A stretch of DNA of 64,000 nucleotides. It comes from Methanocalculus alkaliphilus (GTDB lineage: Archaea > Halobacteriota > Methanomicrobia > Methanomicrobiales > Methanocorpusculaceae). Below, piece by piece: positions 8,774-17,061 of the stretch. Position 1 is the first letter of the stretch, and the number at the start of each line of letters is the position of its first letter. The notes under the pieces are model-generated. The model searched no databases. It saw only the letters and a list, made by a program, of their open reading frames with translations, and was not told the origin of the DNA. The stretch is taken from NCBI RefSeq assembly GCF_024170505.1, contig NZ_JALJYG010000007.1, positions 37,264-101,263 on the forward strand, given 5' to 3'. The position numbers and the translations under genes were made by a program.

Positions 8774-9645
8774 CCGTCGGTCACCTCCGCCTCGGTAACA
8801 AAAATCCGGCGTGCAAACTCACGTGCCAGTGCCACCCTCCGCCCTTCAACGGAGAGGACGATCGGCCCCCCCATCGGGTGGCGACAATGGATGATCACCT
8901 CTTTTCCCGGTCTCAGTCCAAGGGGCGGGATGAGGGAGTAGTCAGGGATATGCCGGATCCTTGCCGGCCGGTCTGTTCCAAGATTCTCAAGGGAGATATG
9001 ACTGGACCCCTCAGGGATCTCTTCAGGAAACGGTGCTCTTCTCATACAAACTGCCTCTTTTACCCGGTCTGTCGGTATTCTCCTGTGATGGTACTCTTCA
9101 CCGAATGTCTCGGGGAGGATCTGCTCATAAAGCTCCGAAGATCTCTTCTCCCGCGGGTTGCGGTAGATGATCGCACCTCCCTCCCGCATCCCGGCAAGGA
9201 GGTTCTTCAGGACCTCCTCCTTTGGTGCGACATTGAGGGAGACCCAGATCGCATCGTAGCGGGAGGGATCGACCGACGCACCATCATCCTCGATGAAGGT
9301 GATATCCGCACCCGGTTTATGATACTCGGTGAACCTCCGGGCTGCCGCGATGGAGGCGGGGTCATTATCGACTCCGGTCACGGCATATCCTTTCTCTGCC
9401 AGGGCGAGTGCGGTGAAGGGGAGTGAGCCGCACCCGATATGAAGGATGGAGCTGCCGGGTTTCAGCCCTGCCAGCTCCACCTCGCAATCGACAACATCCG
9501 TGTAGAGGTACGTGCTGTAGAGATGGCCGAGTGCAGGCCACCTGCTCCCGATATCCTCGATCTTCTTTGTTACCTTTCCGATATTCGGAAGCCGGAGCCT
9601 GGTATTCTCCGAACCGAATGGTTCATTCCGGTACATCGATCTCAT
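8737..9645 (-). CDS. Nicotianamine-synthase-like SAM enzyme fused to a C-terminal FeoA domain
   Basis: 302 residues. Residues about 60-200 form a Rossmann SAM-binding domain with ILHIGCGSLPFTALALAEKG, a glycine-rich motif of the nicotianamine-synthase-like family, then TGVDNDPAS (acidic loop) and DAIWVSLNVAPKEEVL. Residues about 240-295 match FeoA: LIPPLGLRPGKEVII, MGGPIVLSVEGRRVALA, RIFV. The predicted chemistry is transfer of aminopropyl groups from SAM to build a nicotianamine-like metal ligand, or methyl transfer. The FeoA domain would tie the enzyme to the FeoB paralogue encoded next. The start overlaps the preceding NAS-like gene (ATGA). The fusion itself is directly visible; the metallophore role is inference. 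Confidence 0.82.
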   Translation of the reverse strand: MRSMYRNEPFGSENTRLRLPNIGKVTKKIEDIGSRWPALGHLYSTYLYTDVVDCEVELAGLKPGSSILHIGCGSLPFTALALAEKGYAVTGVDNDPASIAAARRFTEYHKPGADITFIEDDGASVDPSRYDAIWVSLNVAPKEEVLKNLLAGMREGGAIIYRNPREKRSSELYEQILPETFGEEYHHRRIPTDRVKEAVCMRRAPFPEEIPEGSSHISLENLGTDRPARIRHIPDYSLIPPLGLRPGKEVIIHCRHPMGGPIVLSVEGRRVALAREFARRIFVTEAEVTDGWISRKAVAGRA

Positions 9646-10208
9646 AGCTGGCCTCCCGTATAGAGGATCGAGCGGTCAAAGGTCTTCATTTTCTGTTCAA
9701 CCCATGCAGAGATCCCCTCCTTTCCGGGGAGGGCGTCATATCTGCTGGTAAACTGCGGGCTCGGAGCCCGGAAGATGAACCGTGCCTCCGGAGCCCCCCT
9801 CTTCTGGAGGATCTCCAGGATCTCCTCCTTCGGGTGTGCCTGGAGTGCAACGATGGCCGCATCGAATCCTTCGGGGAGATCCAGGGCGGCATCCATGCAG
9901 ATCACCCGGATCTGATCCGAGAGGCCCAGCCTCCGGATACAGGCTTTCGCGGCAGCGACGACATCGGGCTGGTAGTCGATTGCGATCACTTCGGCATGGC
10001 TCTGCCGTGCCAGGTGGATTGCGGTAAAGGGGACCGGTCCGCACCCGACGCTCAGAACCTGATCATCGGAAGAGATACCGGCGAGGGCAATCTCCCGTGC
10101 AACGACCTCACGGTATGGAAGGGCATAGATCTCTGAAAGAATACTGTTTTTGGATGCGATCATCTCGACCAGACTGGTAACCCTTGCGACCATTGAGTAC
10201 CGCTTCAT
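9642..10208 (-). CDS. Nicotianamine-synthase-like SAM-dependent enzyme
   Basis: 188 residues from the ATG at 10208, the first in-frame start after the putative operators. The core is VLSVGCGPVPFTAIHLARQ, IAIDYQPDVVAAA and DAAIVALQAHPKEEIL, parallel to the neighbouring FeoA-fused protein at every motif, so the two are paralogues. The shorter length reflects absence of the FeoA tail. Likely uses SAM to make or modify a small polyamine-like metal ligand. It is first in the operon, 4-bp overlapped with the next gene. An ordinary methyltransferase role cannot be excluded. Confidence 0.78.
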   Translation of the reverse strand: MKRYSMVARVTSLVEMIASKNSILSEIYALPYREVVAREIALAGISSDDQVLSVGCGPVPFTAIHLARQSHAEVIAIDYQPDVVAAAKACIRRLGLSDQIRVICMDAALDLPEGFDAAIVALQAHPKEEILEILQKRGAPEARFIFRAPSPQFTSRYDALPGKEGISAWVEQKMKTFDRSILYTGGQL

Positions 10209-10230
10209 CCCTGTTGATTCTCTTGTTCGG

Positions 10231-10310
10231 AATAGATAACCCCGAGCCGAAGATGTTTCGGTTCCATTCCGATGATACGAATGATCTTCGGTTTCCAGAG
10301 AAAAACCGAA
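10231..10310 (-). promoter_or_regulatory. Promoter and operators of the NAS-like/FeoB2 operon
   Basis: Forward 10287-10310 carries TTCGGTTT-N8-AAACCGAA, and 10247-10261 carries CCGAA-N5-TTCGG. On the minus strand these are followed by GGCTCGGGG and a TATA-like TTATCTATT (10231-10240), about 25-30 bp before the NAS-like ATG. The first dyad matches the feo copy at all but a few bases. Unlike the feo promoter, the two dyads here are separated by about 25 bp rather than sharing a half-site. Confidence 0.68.
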
Positions 10311-10327
10311 AGAAAAGAGGATGGTGA

Positions 10328-10822
10328 TCAGGGGTTCTGATGGCGGAGTACCGGGAGTGCCGCACCGATGACCGGGTCCGGGAGGCGGCTGCCGTCGATC
10401 CCGACCGCCTCGTACAGAACCGCCTCGACGACGAGGTAGACGCGGCAGTCGGTCCTGAGGCAGCCGGTGATCGCATCCCGCCCCCTGCCGGCGGTTGCAT
10501 GGAGGTGGAGGGAAGGGCCATCCTCTCCCGGATAGATGGTCGCGGTCCCGAGGCATTCCCAGCCCCCCTCGATCTCCTCATGGTGGGGGACCGGCGGAAT
10601 GACCGGCTCCTCCGGGCCGGTGACGAGGCCTGCCCGTTTCAGTGCCCCAAAGAAGGTGATGGTCCCATGGCTGATCCCGTGGTCCCGTGCAAACCCGGTG
10701 AGGGTTGTGATCAGCTCCTCGCCGTCATCGATCCGGATGAAGAAGACCCGTCCGATCCTCCCTTCTGCATACTGCATATGGAATAGATCGGCACTGGTCA
10801 AAGAAGAGGGTTTGGATGACAT
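10328..10822 (-). CDS. PPC/DUF296-domain protein
   Basis: 164 residues. The segment GRVFFIRIDDGEELITTLTGFARDHGI, the G(T)ITFFGALKRAGLV strand and LHLHATAGRGRDAITGCL are typical of the PPC (DUF296) fold, a trimeric domain found in plant AT-hook proteins and free-standing in archaea and bacteria. The molecular function is unknown; the His pair in LHLHA is conserved in the family and could bind metal. A start at 10777 (MQYAEG) would match the usual domain boundary better than the ATG at 10822. It is followed by the metal-operon promoter and divergent from the methanopterin gene. Confidence 0.85.
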   Translation of the reverse strand: MSSKPSSLTSADLFHMQYAEGRIGRVFFIRIDDGEELITTLTGFARDHGISHGTITFFGALKRAGLVTGPEEPVIPPVPHHEEIEGGWECLGTATIYPGEDGPSLHLHATAGRGRDAITGCLRTDCRVYLVVEAVLYEAVGIDGSRLPDPVIGAALPVLRHQNP

Positions 10823-10863
10823 ATAGATAGAAGTAAGAAGGGGGGTGCCGATACCGGATCTGA

Positions 10864-12429
10864 ATGGATGATACTGAAATGTTTCAGCCGCTTGGCGCTC
10901 CGGAACTCTCCCGGAGGATGAAGGAGATCGAGGCGAAGACGGGATGCTTCTCCCCTTTCCAGAAAGTACTCCTTGGCACGGACGGCTCGGTGACCCACCT
11001 CCTCTCCCTGGCGACGGAACGCGATATCGGGGTGGTCACCCGTCTCCAGGAGGTGATCCCCGCCGACCGGAGGGTTGCCGCCATCCTGAAGATCCGGGAG
11101 GGAGATCCCGTGAACCACCGGATCGTCGATCTCGGTGAAGGGGAGGATGGCCGGCCGCTCATCTATGCCATCTCGTATACCCCGCTTGAACGGCTTGCCC
11201 CGGAGATCGCAACTGATCTGATGAAGGCGGATATTCCCATCGGCAGGATCTTAAAACAGCACCGGATCGAGTCGAGGCGGGAGATCCTCTCGATCGAGTC
11301 GTATCCGGCCGATGCTCATCTCGCATCGGTCTTTGGGATCCTGCCGGGTGAGCCGCTCCTCTCCCGGCTGTACCGGATCATCCATAAGGATGCTCCACTG
11401 ATGGCGATCACCGAGATCTTCCCCTCAAGCACCTTCGCCGATACCCGCCGGGTCATTGTGGATGCACCGGCCCGGCTCCATCTCGGCCTCATCGATCTGC
11501 ATGGCGGGATCGGGAGGGTGGACGGCGGGATCGGGATCACGCTCGACCGCCCCCATCTCCTCGTCGAGGCACGGGCGGCCGGGACGGTCACCGTCACCGG
11601 GGGGGATGAGGAGAGCAGGCATCGGGCAGAAGAGGCTGCACGGGCGGTGATCGGGTTCTTCGGGCTGACCGGCGGGGCGGCGATCATCCTGCATACAATA
11701 CTCCCCCGCCATACCGGCCTTGGAAGCGGAACCCAGATCGCTCTTGCGGCAGGGAAGGCGGTTGCAGAGCTTTATGGACGGGACGTATCTGCACTCGATC
11801 TTGCCGGGATCACCGGGAGGGGCGGGACATCCGGGATCGGGACGGCCGCTTTTGATTCCGGCGGATTCATCATCGACGGCGGCCACCGGTTCGGGGAAGG
11901 GGAGGAGAAGTCATCGTTTCGGCCATCCTCGGCATCACGGGGTGTTGCACCCGCCCCGGTCATCTTCAGGCATCCCTTCCCCGAGAAATTCGGGATCCTC
12001 CTCATCACCCCGGATACTCCGCCGGGTGCCTCTGATGAGAAGGAGGTCGATATCTTCTCTGCATGCTGCCCTGTCCCGCTTTCGGAGGTGCAGGAGATCT
12101 GTCACCGCGTCATGATACAGATGCTCCCTGCGATCATTGAAGAGGATATACATCGGTTCGGGGCGGCCGTGAACCGGCTCCAGGAGATCGGGTTCAAGCG
12201 CCATGAGATGGCGCTGCAGCATGAGGTTGTCCGGCGGCTGCCCGCCCTCCTCTGTGAGGCTGGGGCGTACGGGGCGGGCCTCTCCTCCTTCGGCCCGACG
12301 GTCTATGCCATCATCGAAAAAGGCGATACCGGGGTTGCCGATGCCGCCCGGCAGGCGCTTGCCGGGATCGGCGGGACGGTGGAGGAGGTTGCGGCGAGGA
12401 ACACCGGTGCGATCATCAGGAAGGTCTGA
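10864..12429 (+). CDS. Fusion of chorismate-lyase-like domain and beta-ribofuranosylaminobenzene 5'-phosphate synthase
   Basis: 521 residues in two parts. Residues 1 to about 190 resemble the archaeal DUF98/UbiC-like chorismate lyase domain (VLLGTDGSVTHLL, GDPVNHRIVDL, PLLSRLYRI), proposed to make 4-hydroxybenzoate. Residues about 197-521 are a GHMP-kinase-superfamily RFAP synthase: DAPARLHLGLIDLHG, RVDGGIGITLD, HTGLGSGTQIALAAGKAV, TSGIGTAAFDSGGFIIDGGH. That enzyme condenses the aryl acid with PRPP, releasing CO2 and PPi, the committed step of tetrahydromethanopterin synthesis. The fusion would place two consecutive steps in one polypeptide. It is divergent from the DUF296 gene with about 40 bp between. 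This gene is the clearest sign of a methanogen. Confidence 0.9.
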   Translation: MDDTEMFQPLGAPELSRRMKEIEAKTGCFSPFQKVLLGTDGSVTHLLSLATERDIGVVTRLQEVIPADRRVAAILKIREGDPVNHRIVDLGEGEDGRPLIYAISYTPLERLAPEIATDLMKADIPIGRILKQHRIESRREILSIESYPADAHLASVFGILPGEPLLSRLYRIIHKDAPLMAITEIFPSSTFADTRRVIVDAPARLHLGLIDLHGGIGRVDGGIGITLDRPHLLVEARAAGTVTVTGGDEESRHRAEEAARAVIGFFGLTGGAAIILHTILPRHTGLGSGTQIALAAGKAVAELYGRDVSALDLAGITGRGGTSGIGTAAFDSGGFIIDGGHRFGEGEEKSSFRPSSASRGVAPAPVIFRHPFPEKFGILLITPDTPPGASDEKEVDIFSACCPVPLSEVQEICHRVMIQMLPAIIEEDIHRFGAAVNRLQEIGFKRHEMALQHEVVRRLPALLCEAGAYGAGLSSFGPTVYAIIEKGDTGVADAARQALAGIGGTVEEVAARNTGAIIRKV

Positions 12430-12525
12430 TCCGCTGCTGTGCTGATGTACGAGCGGACGGGGGTATGGTCCCCCTTCCCGGCCCCTCCGGAATCTCTATT
12501 ATCCGGAGCCCCGCACTGGTAGCAT

Positions 12526-13212
12526 ATGATCATCATCGGCCATCGCGGGGCCCGTGCCATCCGGCCTGAGAATACCATTGCAGCACTTCAGGAAGGGGGC
12601 AGGTGTGCTGATTATGTTGAGATTGACCTCCGTATCAGCCGGGACGGGGTGCCGGTCGCCATCCATGATCCGACCCTGGATCGGACGACGGACGGGACCG
12701 GCCCGGTCTCTGCGTACACCCTTTCGGACCTTGTGCAGTATGATGCCGGGGAGGGGGAGGTGATCCCGACACTTGCGTCCGTCCTTGCCCTGGATCTTGG
12801 GGACTGCGGCCTTGTCATTGAGCTGAAGGAGGGGGGATATGAGGATCTGATCGCCGGGATGGTGCAGGCGAGTGGTCATACGAAGGTGATGATCGTCTCC
12901 TTTGATCCCGACTGCCTCCGGCGGATCGCCCCCCTGCTGCCGGATGCACGGATCGGGTATATCTTCCGGTCGATGGAGGGGGATCCGATCCAGGTGGCGT
13001 CCTCGTTCCCGGCCGCCGCCATCCTCCCCCGGTTTGACCTGATAGACGGGGATCTGGTCGCGGCAGCCCGTGCGGCCGGGCTTCTGGTCATCGGATGGAC
13101 GCTCAATACCGACGAGGAGTTTGCAGGTGCGGTATTGCTTGGGATCGATGGTGTTGCGTCCGATGATCCCTGCCGTGCAAGGCAATATTATGATGGAGGA
13201 GGGATGAGATGA
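12526..13212 (+). CDS. Glycerophosphodiester phosphodiesterase
   Basis: 228 residues of the GDPD TIM-barrel family. Catalytic signatures are IGHRGARAIRPENT at the N-terminus (His, Arg, Glu, Asn), VEIDLRISRDGVPVAIHDPTLDRTTDG in two strands (metal-binding Glu/Asp and catalytic His), and the late GWTLNT and GIDGVASDDP. It hydrolyses glycerophosphodiesters to glycerol phosphate and an alcohol; archaea use glycerol-1-phosphate lipids, so the true substrate may differ. No signal peptide; cytoplasmic. It is followed after 6 bp by a rhodanese lipoprotein gene. Confidence 0.93.
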   Translation: MIIIGHRGARAIRPENTIAALQEGGRCADYVEIDLRISRDGVPVAIHDPTLDRTTDGTGPVSAYTLSDLVQYDAGEGEVIPTLASVLALDLGDCGLVIELKEGGYEDLIAGMVQASGHTKVMIVSFDPDCLRRIAPLLPDARIGYIFRSMEGDPIQVASSFPAAAILPRFDLIDGDLVAAARAAGLLVIGWTLNTDEEFAGAVLLGIDGVASDDPCRARQYYDGGGMR

Positions 13213-13218
13213 TCCTGT

Positions 13219-13632
13219 ATGATCAGACGACGGACGGCGGGATTCTCCTGCATCGTTCTTCTCCTCATCATCGCGGCCGCCGGATGCACCGCTCCGGATG
13301 GAGGGGATGAGATGCCGGTCCTTGTGACGATCACGGCTGAGGAGGCGATGCTGCTTCTTGAAGCAAACCCGGCGATCACCATCATCGATGTCAGGAGGCC
13401 CGGAGAGTACGAGGCCGGGCATATCCCCGGGGCGGTGCATATCCCGATTGCATCATCCTTCCATGAAGGGATCGCGGGGCTTGATCGGGACCAGCCGTAC
13501 CTCGTCTACTGTGCAACCGGGGGGAGGGGCAGCCGGGCTCTCCGGGCGATGGGCGAGGCTGGGTTTACCGAGGTCTATAACCTCGGCGGTGGCATCGCCG
13601 CATGGGAGAGGGCCGGCGGTGCAGTGATATGA
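13219..13632 (+). CDS. Rhodanese-domain lipoprotein
   Basis: 137 residues. A hydrophobic signal ends in the lipobox IAAAGC (Cys at about 23), so it is predicted to be lipid-anchored outside the membrane. The rest is one rhodanese domain: ITIIDVRRPGEYEAGHIPGAVHIP and the active-site loop YCATGGRGSRA with catalytic Cys, ending VYNLGGGIAAWE. It would transfer sulfane sulfur or act in redox; the substrate is unknown. It probably shares a transcript with the upstream GDPD gene. Confidence 0.93.
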   Translation: MIRRRTAGFSCIVLLLIIAAAGCTAPDGGDEMPVLVTITAEEAMLLLEANPAITIIDVRRPGEYEAGHIPGAVHIPIASSFHEGIAGLDRDQPYLVYCATGGRGSRALRAMGEAGFTEVYNLGGGIAAWERAGGAVI

Positions 13633-13634
13633 GA

Positions 13635-14657
13635 TTATACCAGCTTCCCCTTCTCTGCTATCATTTGCATATACCGGGATAGGGTCAGCCTGATGTTTTC
13701 GGGGTCAAGCCTCTCCGCCTCCCTGAGTGATGCTGTCGCCTCGTCTCTCCGGCCGAGGGTACGGAGGACGAAACTCCGGTAGAACCAGGTGTTTGAATTC
13801 TCCGGAGTCAGGGTGAGGGCGGTATCAAAGGATCCAAGCGCCTCCTCATGCCTTCCGGCGCCCATCAGGGCCCTCCCCTGGTAGTGCCAGGCATACCCGC
13901 TCCGGGATCCCTCTTCAATGGATTTGGCTAAGATCGGGATCGCCTCTTCATACCGCTCAAGCTCCGTCAGTGCCGCTCCGCAAATCTGGAGAAATCCGGG
14001 TTCATCAGGCCAGATTCTTCGCCCTTCGCTTGTTGCGGCAACGGCATCGGTATATCTCCGCACTTTGATGAGGGTGTCGCACCGGAGAAGGGCCGCTCTC
14101 TTGTTTTTTCTGATGGATAGTTCCTTCTCAAAGGCGGAGAGGGCTTCTGTGAACTCTCTCCTTCTATGATGGGTGAGCCCCTCCCTGATCAATGCATCCG
14201 GATCGTCGGGGTCACTCTCCATAGGAGAGAGTACCTGCTTTGCCTGCTGAAGATAGGGATGATCGGGGTCGATCTCTTCCGCCCGGGCAAGCGATGCGGC
14301 CGCCTCGTCATGCCTGCCGATCTCGTCAAGGACCATTGCTTTGCCGATCCAGACCGCTGGATCAAGGGGATGTATTGTACCTGCCCGGTCATAGGCCTCG
14401 AGAGCCTCCTCGTAGCGGTCCAGGGCGACAAGGGCAGATGCCTTCCTCAGCCACAATCCTGCATGATCCGGTCTCTTTGCGAGGATTTCACCGTATATTC
14501 TGATCGCCTCCTCATATTGTCCGGTCTGAAGAGCGGTATCGCCTCGTTCCATCTTCTGGCTGAGTACTTTTGGGTTGATGGTGCAGCCTCCGCAGTTGTA
14601 TTTTCTCCATCTGATGCAATAAAATTGATCTTCTTCGTTTCCCACAAAGGAAATCAT
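13635..14657 (-). CDS. Tetratricopeptide-repeat protein
   Basis: About 340 residues made of roughly eight TPR units, e.g. GDTALQTGQYEEAIRIYGEIL, AVWIGKAMVLDEIGRHDEA, AWHYQGRALMGAGRHEEAL and TWFYRSFVLRTLGRRDEA, all with the W/G/Y/A/P spacing of TPRs. No catalytic domain. It would act as a protein-protein scaffold. The start is uncertain: ATGs exist at 14714, 14657 and 14552; 14552 coincides with the first TPR. It is convergent with the rhodanese gene (2 bp between stops). Confidence 0.88.
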   Translation of the reverse strand: MISFVGNEEDQFYCIRWRKYNCGGCTINPKVLSQKMERGDTALQTGQYEEAIRIYGEILAKRPDHAGLWLRKASALVALDRYEEALEAYDRAGTIHPLDPAVWIGKAMVLDEIGRHDEAAASLARAEEIDPDHPYLQQAKQVLSPMESDPDDPDALIREGLTHHRRREFTEALSAFEKELSIRKNKRAALLRCDTLIKVRRYTDAVAATSEGRRIWPDEPGFLQICGAALTELERYEEAIPILAKSIEEGSRSGYAWHYQGRALMGAGRHEEALGSFDTALTLTPENSNTWFYRSFVLRTLGRRDEATASLREAERLDPENIRLTLSRYMQMIAEKGKLV

Positions 14658-14725
14658 TATCTGGAGATCCCACCCAGACAGGAAGAACTGCAGGGCGGAG
14701 GGCCTGCATAGCAACGAGGCCCGGA

Positions 14726-15187
14726 ATGTTTGAGTATCTCAGATTCAGCCTCCTCTTCATGCTGATCCATGCAGGGGCATACATGATAGCCGGTGCCCTG
14801 ATCCTTCGGGTCAGTTCCGATATCTACGAAGGGAAGAGCCGGCTGATGGACTATCTCAATGATATGTCGGTTGCTGAGGAGGCCGGCCATGTCACCCGGT
14901 GGTTTCTGCCCGGAAACCTCCTTCGGGGTCTCCTCCTCTCGCTCGTCCTCTACCCGATCCTGACGCCGCTTGGAGAGCTGGATCCGATCCTCAGGTTCCT
15001 CTTCTTCTTCGGCCTGGCCTTCGTCTATACCCACATCGGCTCGGCGGCACCCTGTCCGGACAATATCGAGGGGCTCATCTACATGAAGCGGAAGTACCTC
15101 TCGCGTTCGGGGTTTCTGAAGTTCCAGTCCGAGATGCTCCTCTACAGCCTCATCTTTGCGGCCGGAGCCGCCTGGCTCCTCTTCTGA
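14726..15187 (+). CDS. Conserved membrane protein, unknown function
   Basis: 153 residues with four hydrophobic stretches (about 7-29, 65-82, 87-104, 136-152). It opens with MFEYLRFSLLFMLIHAGAYM. A cytoplasmic or loop segment between helices 3 and 4 holds APCPDNIEGLIYMKRKYL. I recognise no named family. It is divergent from the TPR gene and 45 bp ahead of the C69 peptidase gene. Confidence 0.75.
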   Translation: MFEYLRFSLLFMLIHAGAYMIAGALILRVSSDIYEGKSRLMDYLNDMSVAEEAGHVTRWFLPGNLLRGLLLSLVLYPILTPLGELDPILRFLFFFGLAFVYTHIGSAAPCPDNIEGLIYMKRKYLSRSGFLKFQSEMLLYSLIFAAGAAWLLF

Positions 15188-15231
15188 ATGACGGGTAGAT
15201 CTTAAGTACGAGGCAGACCGAATCTACATCT

Positions 15232-17031
15232 ATGGATGTTCCGGTCATAGGATTTCAACGGCTTTTCTCTCTTCTTTGTATCCTCTCTCTCATCATCCCG
15301 GCCTCTGTGTCGGGGTGTACGATCTTCGGCATAACCCCCGGCGCCTCGGATGACGGATCGTCATATCTTGGCCATACCAACGATGGCGTCGGGCGGGACT
15401 GGCGTGATCGTGATGATATCGTCCTCACCTACATCCCCCCGGCGATCCACCAGCCCGGTGATATGCGGCCGGTCTTCTTTGATCCAAACAGCGGCTCGGA
15501 TGCTGCCGGGAGTACGGTGAACCCGTCTGAAAACCCTGTTCTCGGCTACATCGATCAGGTCCCATCGACCTATGGCTATTACACCGGCTCATACGGGATG
15601 ATGAATGATCAGAACCTGATGAGTGCCGAATGCACAAATTATGCAAAATACGAGCCGCCTGCCGAGGAGAACAGGAGGATCTTCTACTCCTCGGAACTCT
15701 CCAATGTGGCTCTCGAACGATGCACAGGTGCCGAGGAGGCGGTGCTGCTCGTCGGGGAGCTGATCGATCGGTACGGGTACTATGGCACCGGTGAGACCCT
15801 CATCTTTGCAGATGCAGAGGAGGTCTGGGTCATCGAGATGTGCGGAAACCCGGAGGGTGATGGCGGGCTCTGGGTTGCAGCCCAGGTTCCGGATGGCGAG
15901 ATCTTCGTTGCCGCAAATACCTTCCGGATTCGTGAGGTGACGCCGGATATGCACCATTCGGCAAATCTCTTCTCTGTTGCTGAGAATATGGGCTGGTGGT
16001 CGCCTTCCGATGGCCCGCTCGACTGGCTTTCGACGGTCAGTTATGGCGAATATGCACACCCCTATTACTCACTGATGCGGGTCTGGCGGCTCCAGGATAT
16101 CCTCGCCCCATCCCTGAATCTGAGCCCCTATGTCGAGGACTCCTATACACGGGAGTATCCCTTCTCGATTGCCCCGGATGAGAGGGTGAACCTGAGCACC
16201 GTCCTCAATCTCTTCCGGGATCATTACGAGGGGACACCCTTTGATATGACGAAGGGGCCGGCGGCGGGTCCGTTCGGGAACCCGTACCGGAACCTCGGCC
16301 CCGAGGATTCCCATTCGAACTTCCAGAATGCAACCACCCTTGAGATTCGTGCCGGTGCCTATCCGCGATCAATCTCGGAGATATTCTGCAGCTACAGCTA
16401 TGTCGGCATGGTGCGGCCGGATCTCCCGCAGGAGGCTGCAGGGGTGCTCTGGTTTGGCCCGGCCGTCCCCTATGAGACGGTCTATGCCCCCATCTATGCA
16501 GGGGCGGTGAATGTCGCCCCCTCCTACATAACCGGCACCCGGGGTACCTATGATCCGGATGCCGCGTACTGGACGTTTGGGTTCCTGACGAACTGGGCGA
16601 TGCTCCGGTATGATGCGATGAGTCAGGATATCCGAGGAGAGCAGCAGGCCCTTGAAGCAGAGTCGTACCGGCTCCTGACGCTGGCTGATGAGGAGGTGAT
16701 CGCCCGCCTGGATGCCGGTGATGCCGCCGGTGCAGAGGCGGTGATGACGACCTTCACGGTGGAGCGGGGCGATGCGATCATCGCAGGCTGGCAGAACCTG
16801 ACGGCGAGGATGATCGTGCAGTATTCAAACGGGATCCTGACCGATCCGGCGACGGGTGCGGTGGAGGAGCCGGGCTATCCTGACTGGTGGTATAATGATA
16901 CCGGGTACCAGTACGGGCCGAGGATCTATCAGTACAGCGAGCTCCGGGATACCCCGGGCCTTCTATATACCGGCGAGCGGGTGGAGGTCCCGAAGGGGAG
17001 TCTGTTTGAATGGATTATCGGGTTTTTGTGA
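15232..17031 (+). CDS. Secreted C69-family (U34) dipeptidase
   Basis: 599 residues with a signal peptide (FSLLCILSLIIPASVSG). Mature Cys in SGCTIFGITPGAS is the expected N-terminal nucleophile exposed by processing, as in PepD-like C69 peptidases. Other family blocks are SSYLGHTNDG, NLMSAECTNYA and SYVGMVRPDLP. It should cleave dipeptides or amide bonds outside the cell. Length is typical for archaeal members. The short leader contains a CTTAAGTAC promoter-like element about 30 bp upstream. An oligo-T terminator follows. Confidence 0.9.
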   Translation: MDVPVIGFQRLFSLLCILSLIIPASVSGCTIFGITPGASDDGSSYLGHTNDGVGRDWRDRDDIVLTYIPPAIHQPGDMRPVFFDPNSGSDAAGSTVNPSENPVLGYIDQVPSTYGYYTGSYGMMNDQNLMSAECTNYAKYEPPAEENRRIFYSSELSNVALERCTGAEEAVLLVGELIDRYGYYGTGETLIFADAEEVWVIEMCGNPEGDGGLWVAAQVPDGEIFVAANTFRIREVTPDMHHSANLFSVAENMGWWSPSDGPLDWLSTVSYGEYAHPYYSLMRVWRLQDILAPSLNLSPYVEDSYTREYPFSIAPDERVNLSTVLNLFRDHYEGTPFDMTKGPAAGPFGNPYRNLGPEDSHSNFQNATTLEIRAGAYPRSISEIFCSYSYVGMVRPDLPQEAAGVLWFGPAVPYETVYAPIYAGAVNVAPSYITGTRGTYDPDAAYWTFGFLTNWAMLRYDAMSQDIRGEQQALEAESYRLLTLADEEVIARLDAGDAAGAEAVMTTFTVERGDAIIAGWQNLTARMIVQYSNGILTDPATGAVEEPGYPDWWYNDTGYQYGPRIYQYSELRDTPGLLYTGERVEVPKGSLFEWIIGFL

Positions 17032-17036
17032 GGGGA

Positions 17037-17061
17037 ATTTTCTTTTTTTGATCTGTTTTTT
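17037..17061 (+). terminator. T-rich transcription terminator after C69 peptidase gene
   Basis: Two runs of T (TTTTCTTTTTTTG and TGTTTTTTG) begin 5 bp after the peptidase stop. Archaeal RNA polymerase terminates efficiently at such U-tracts without a hairpin. Confidence 0.6.
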
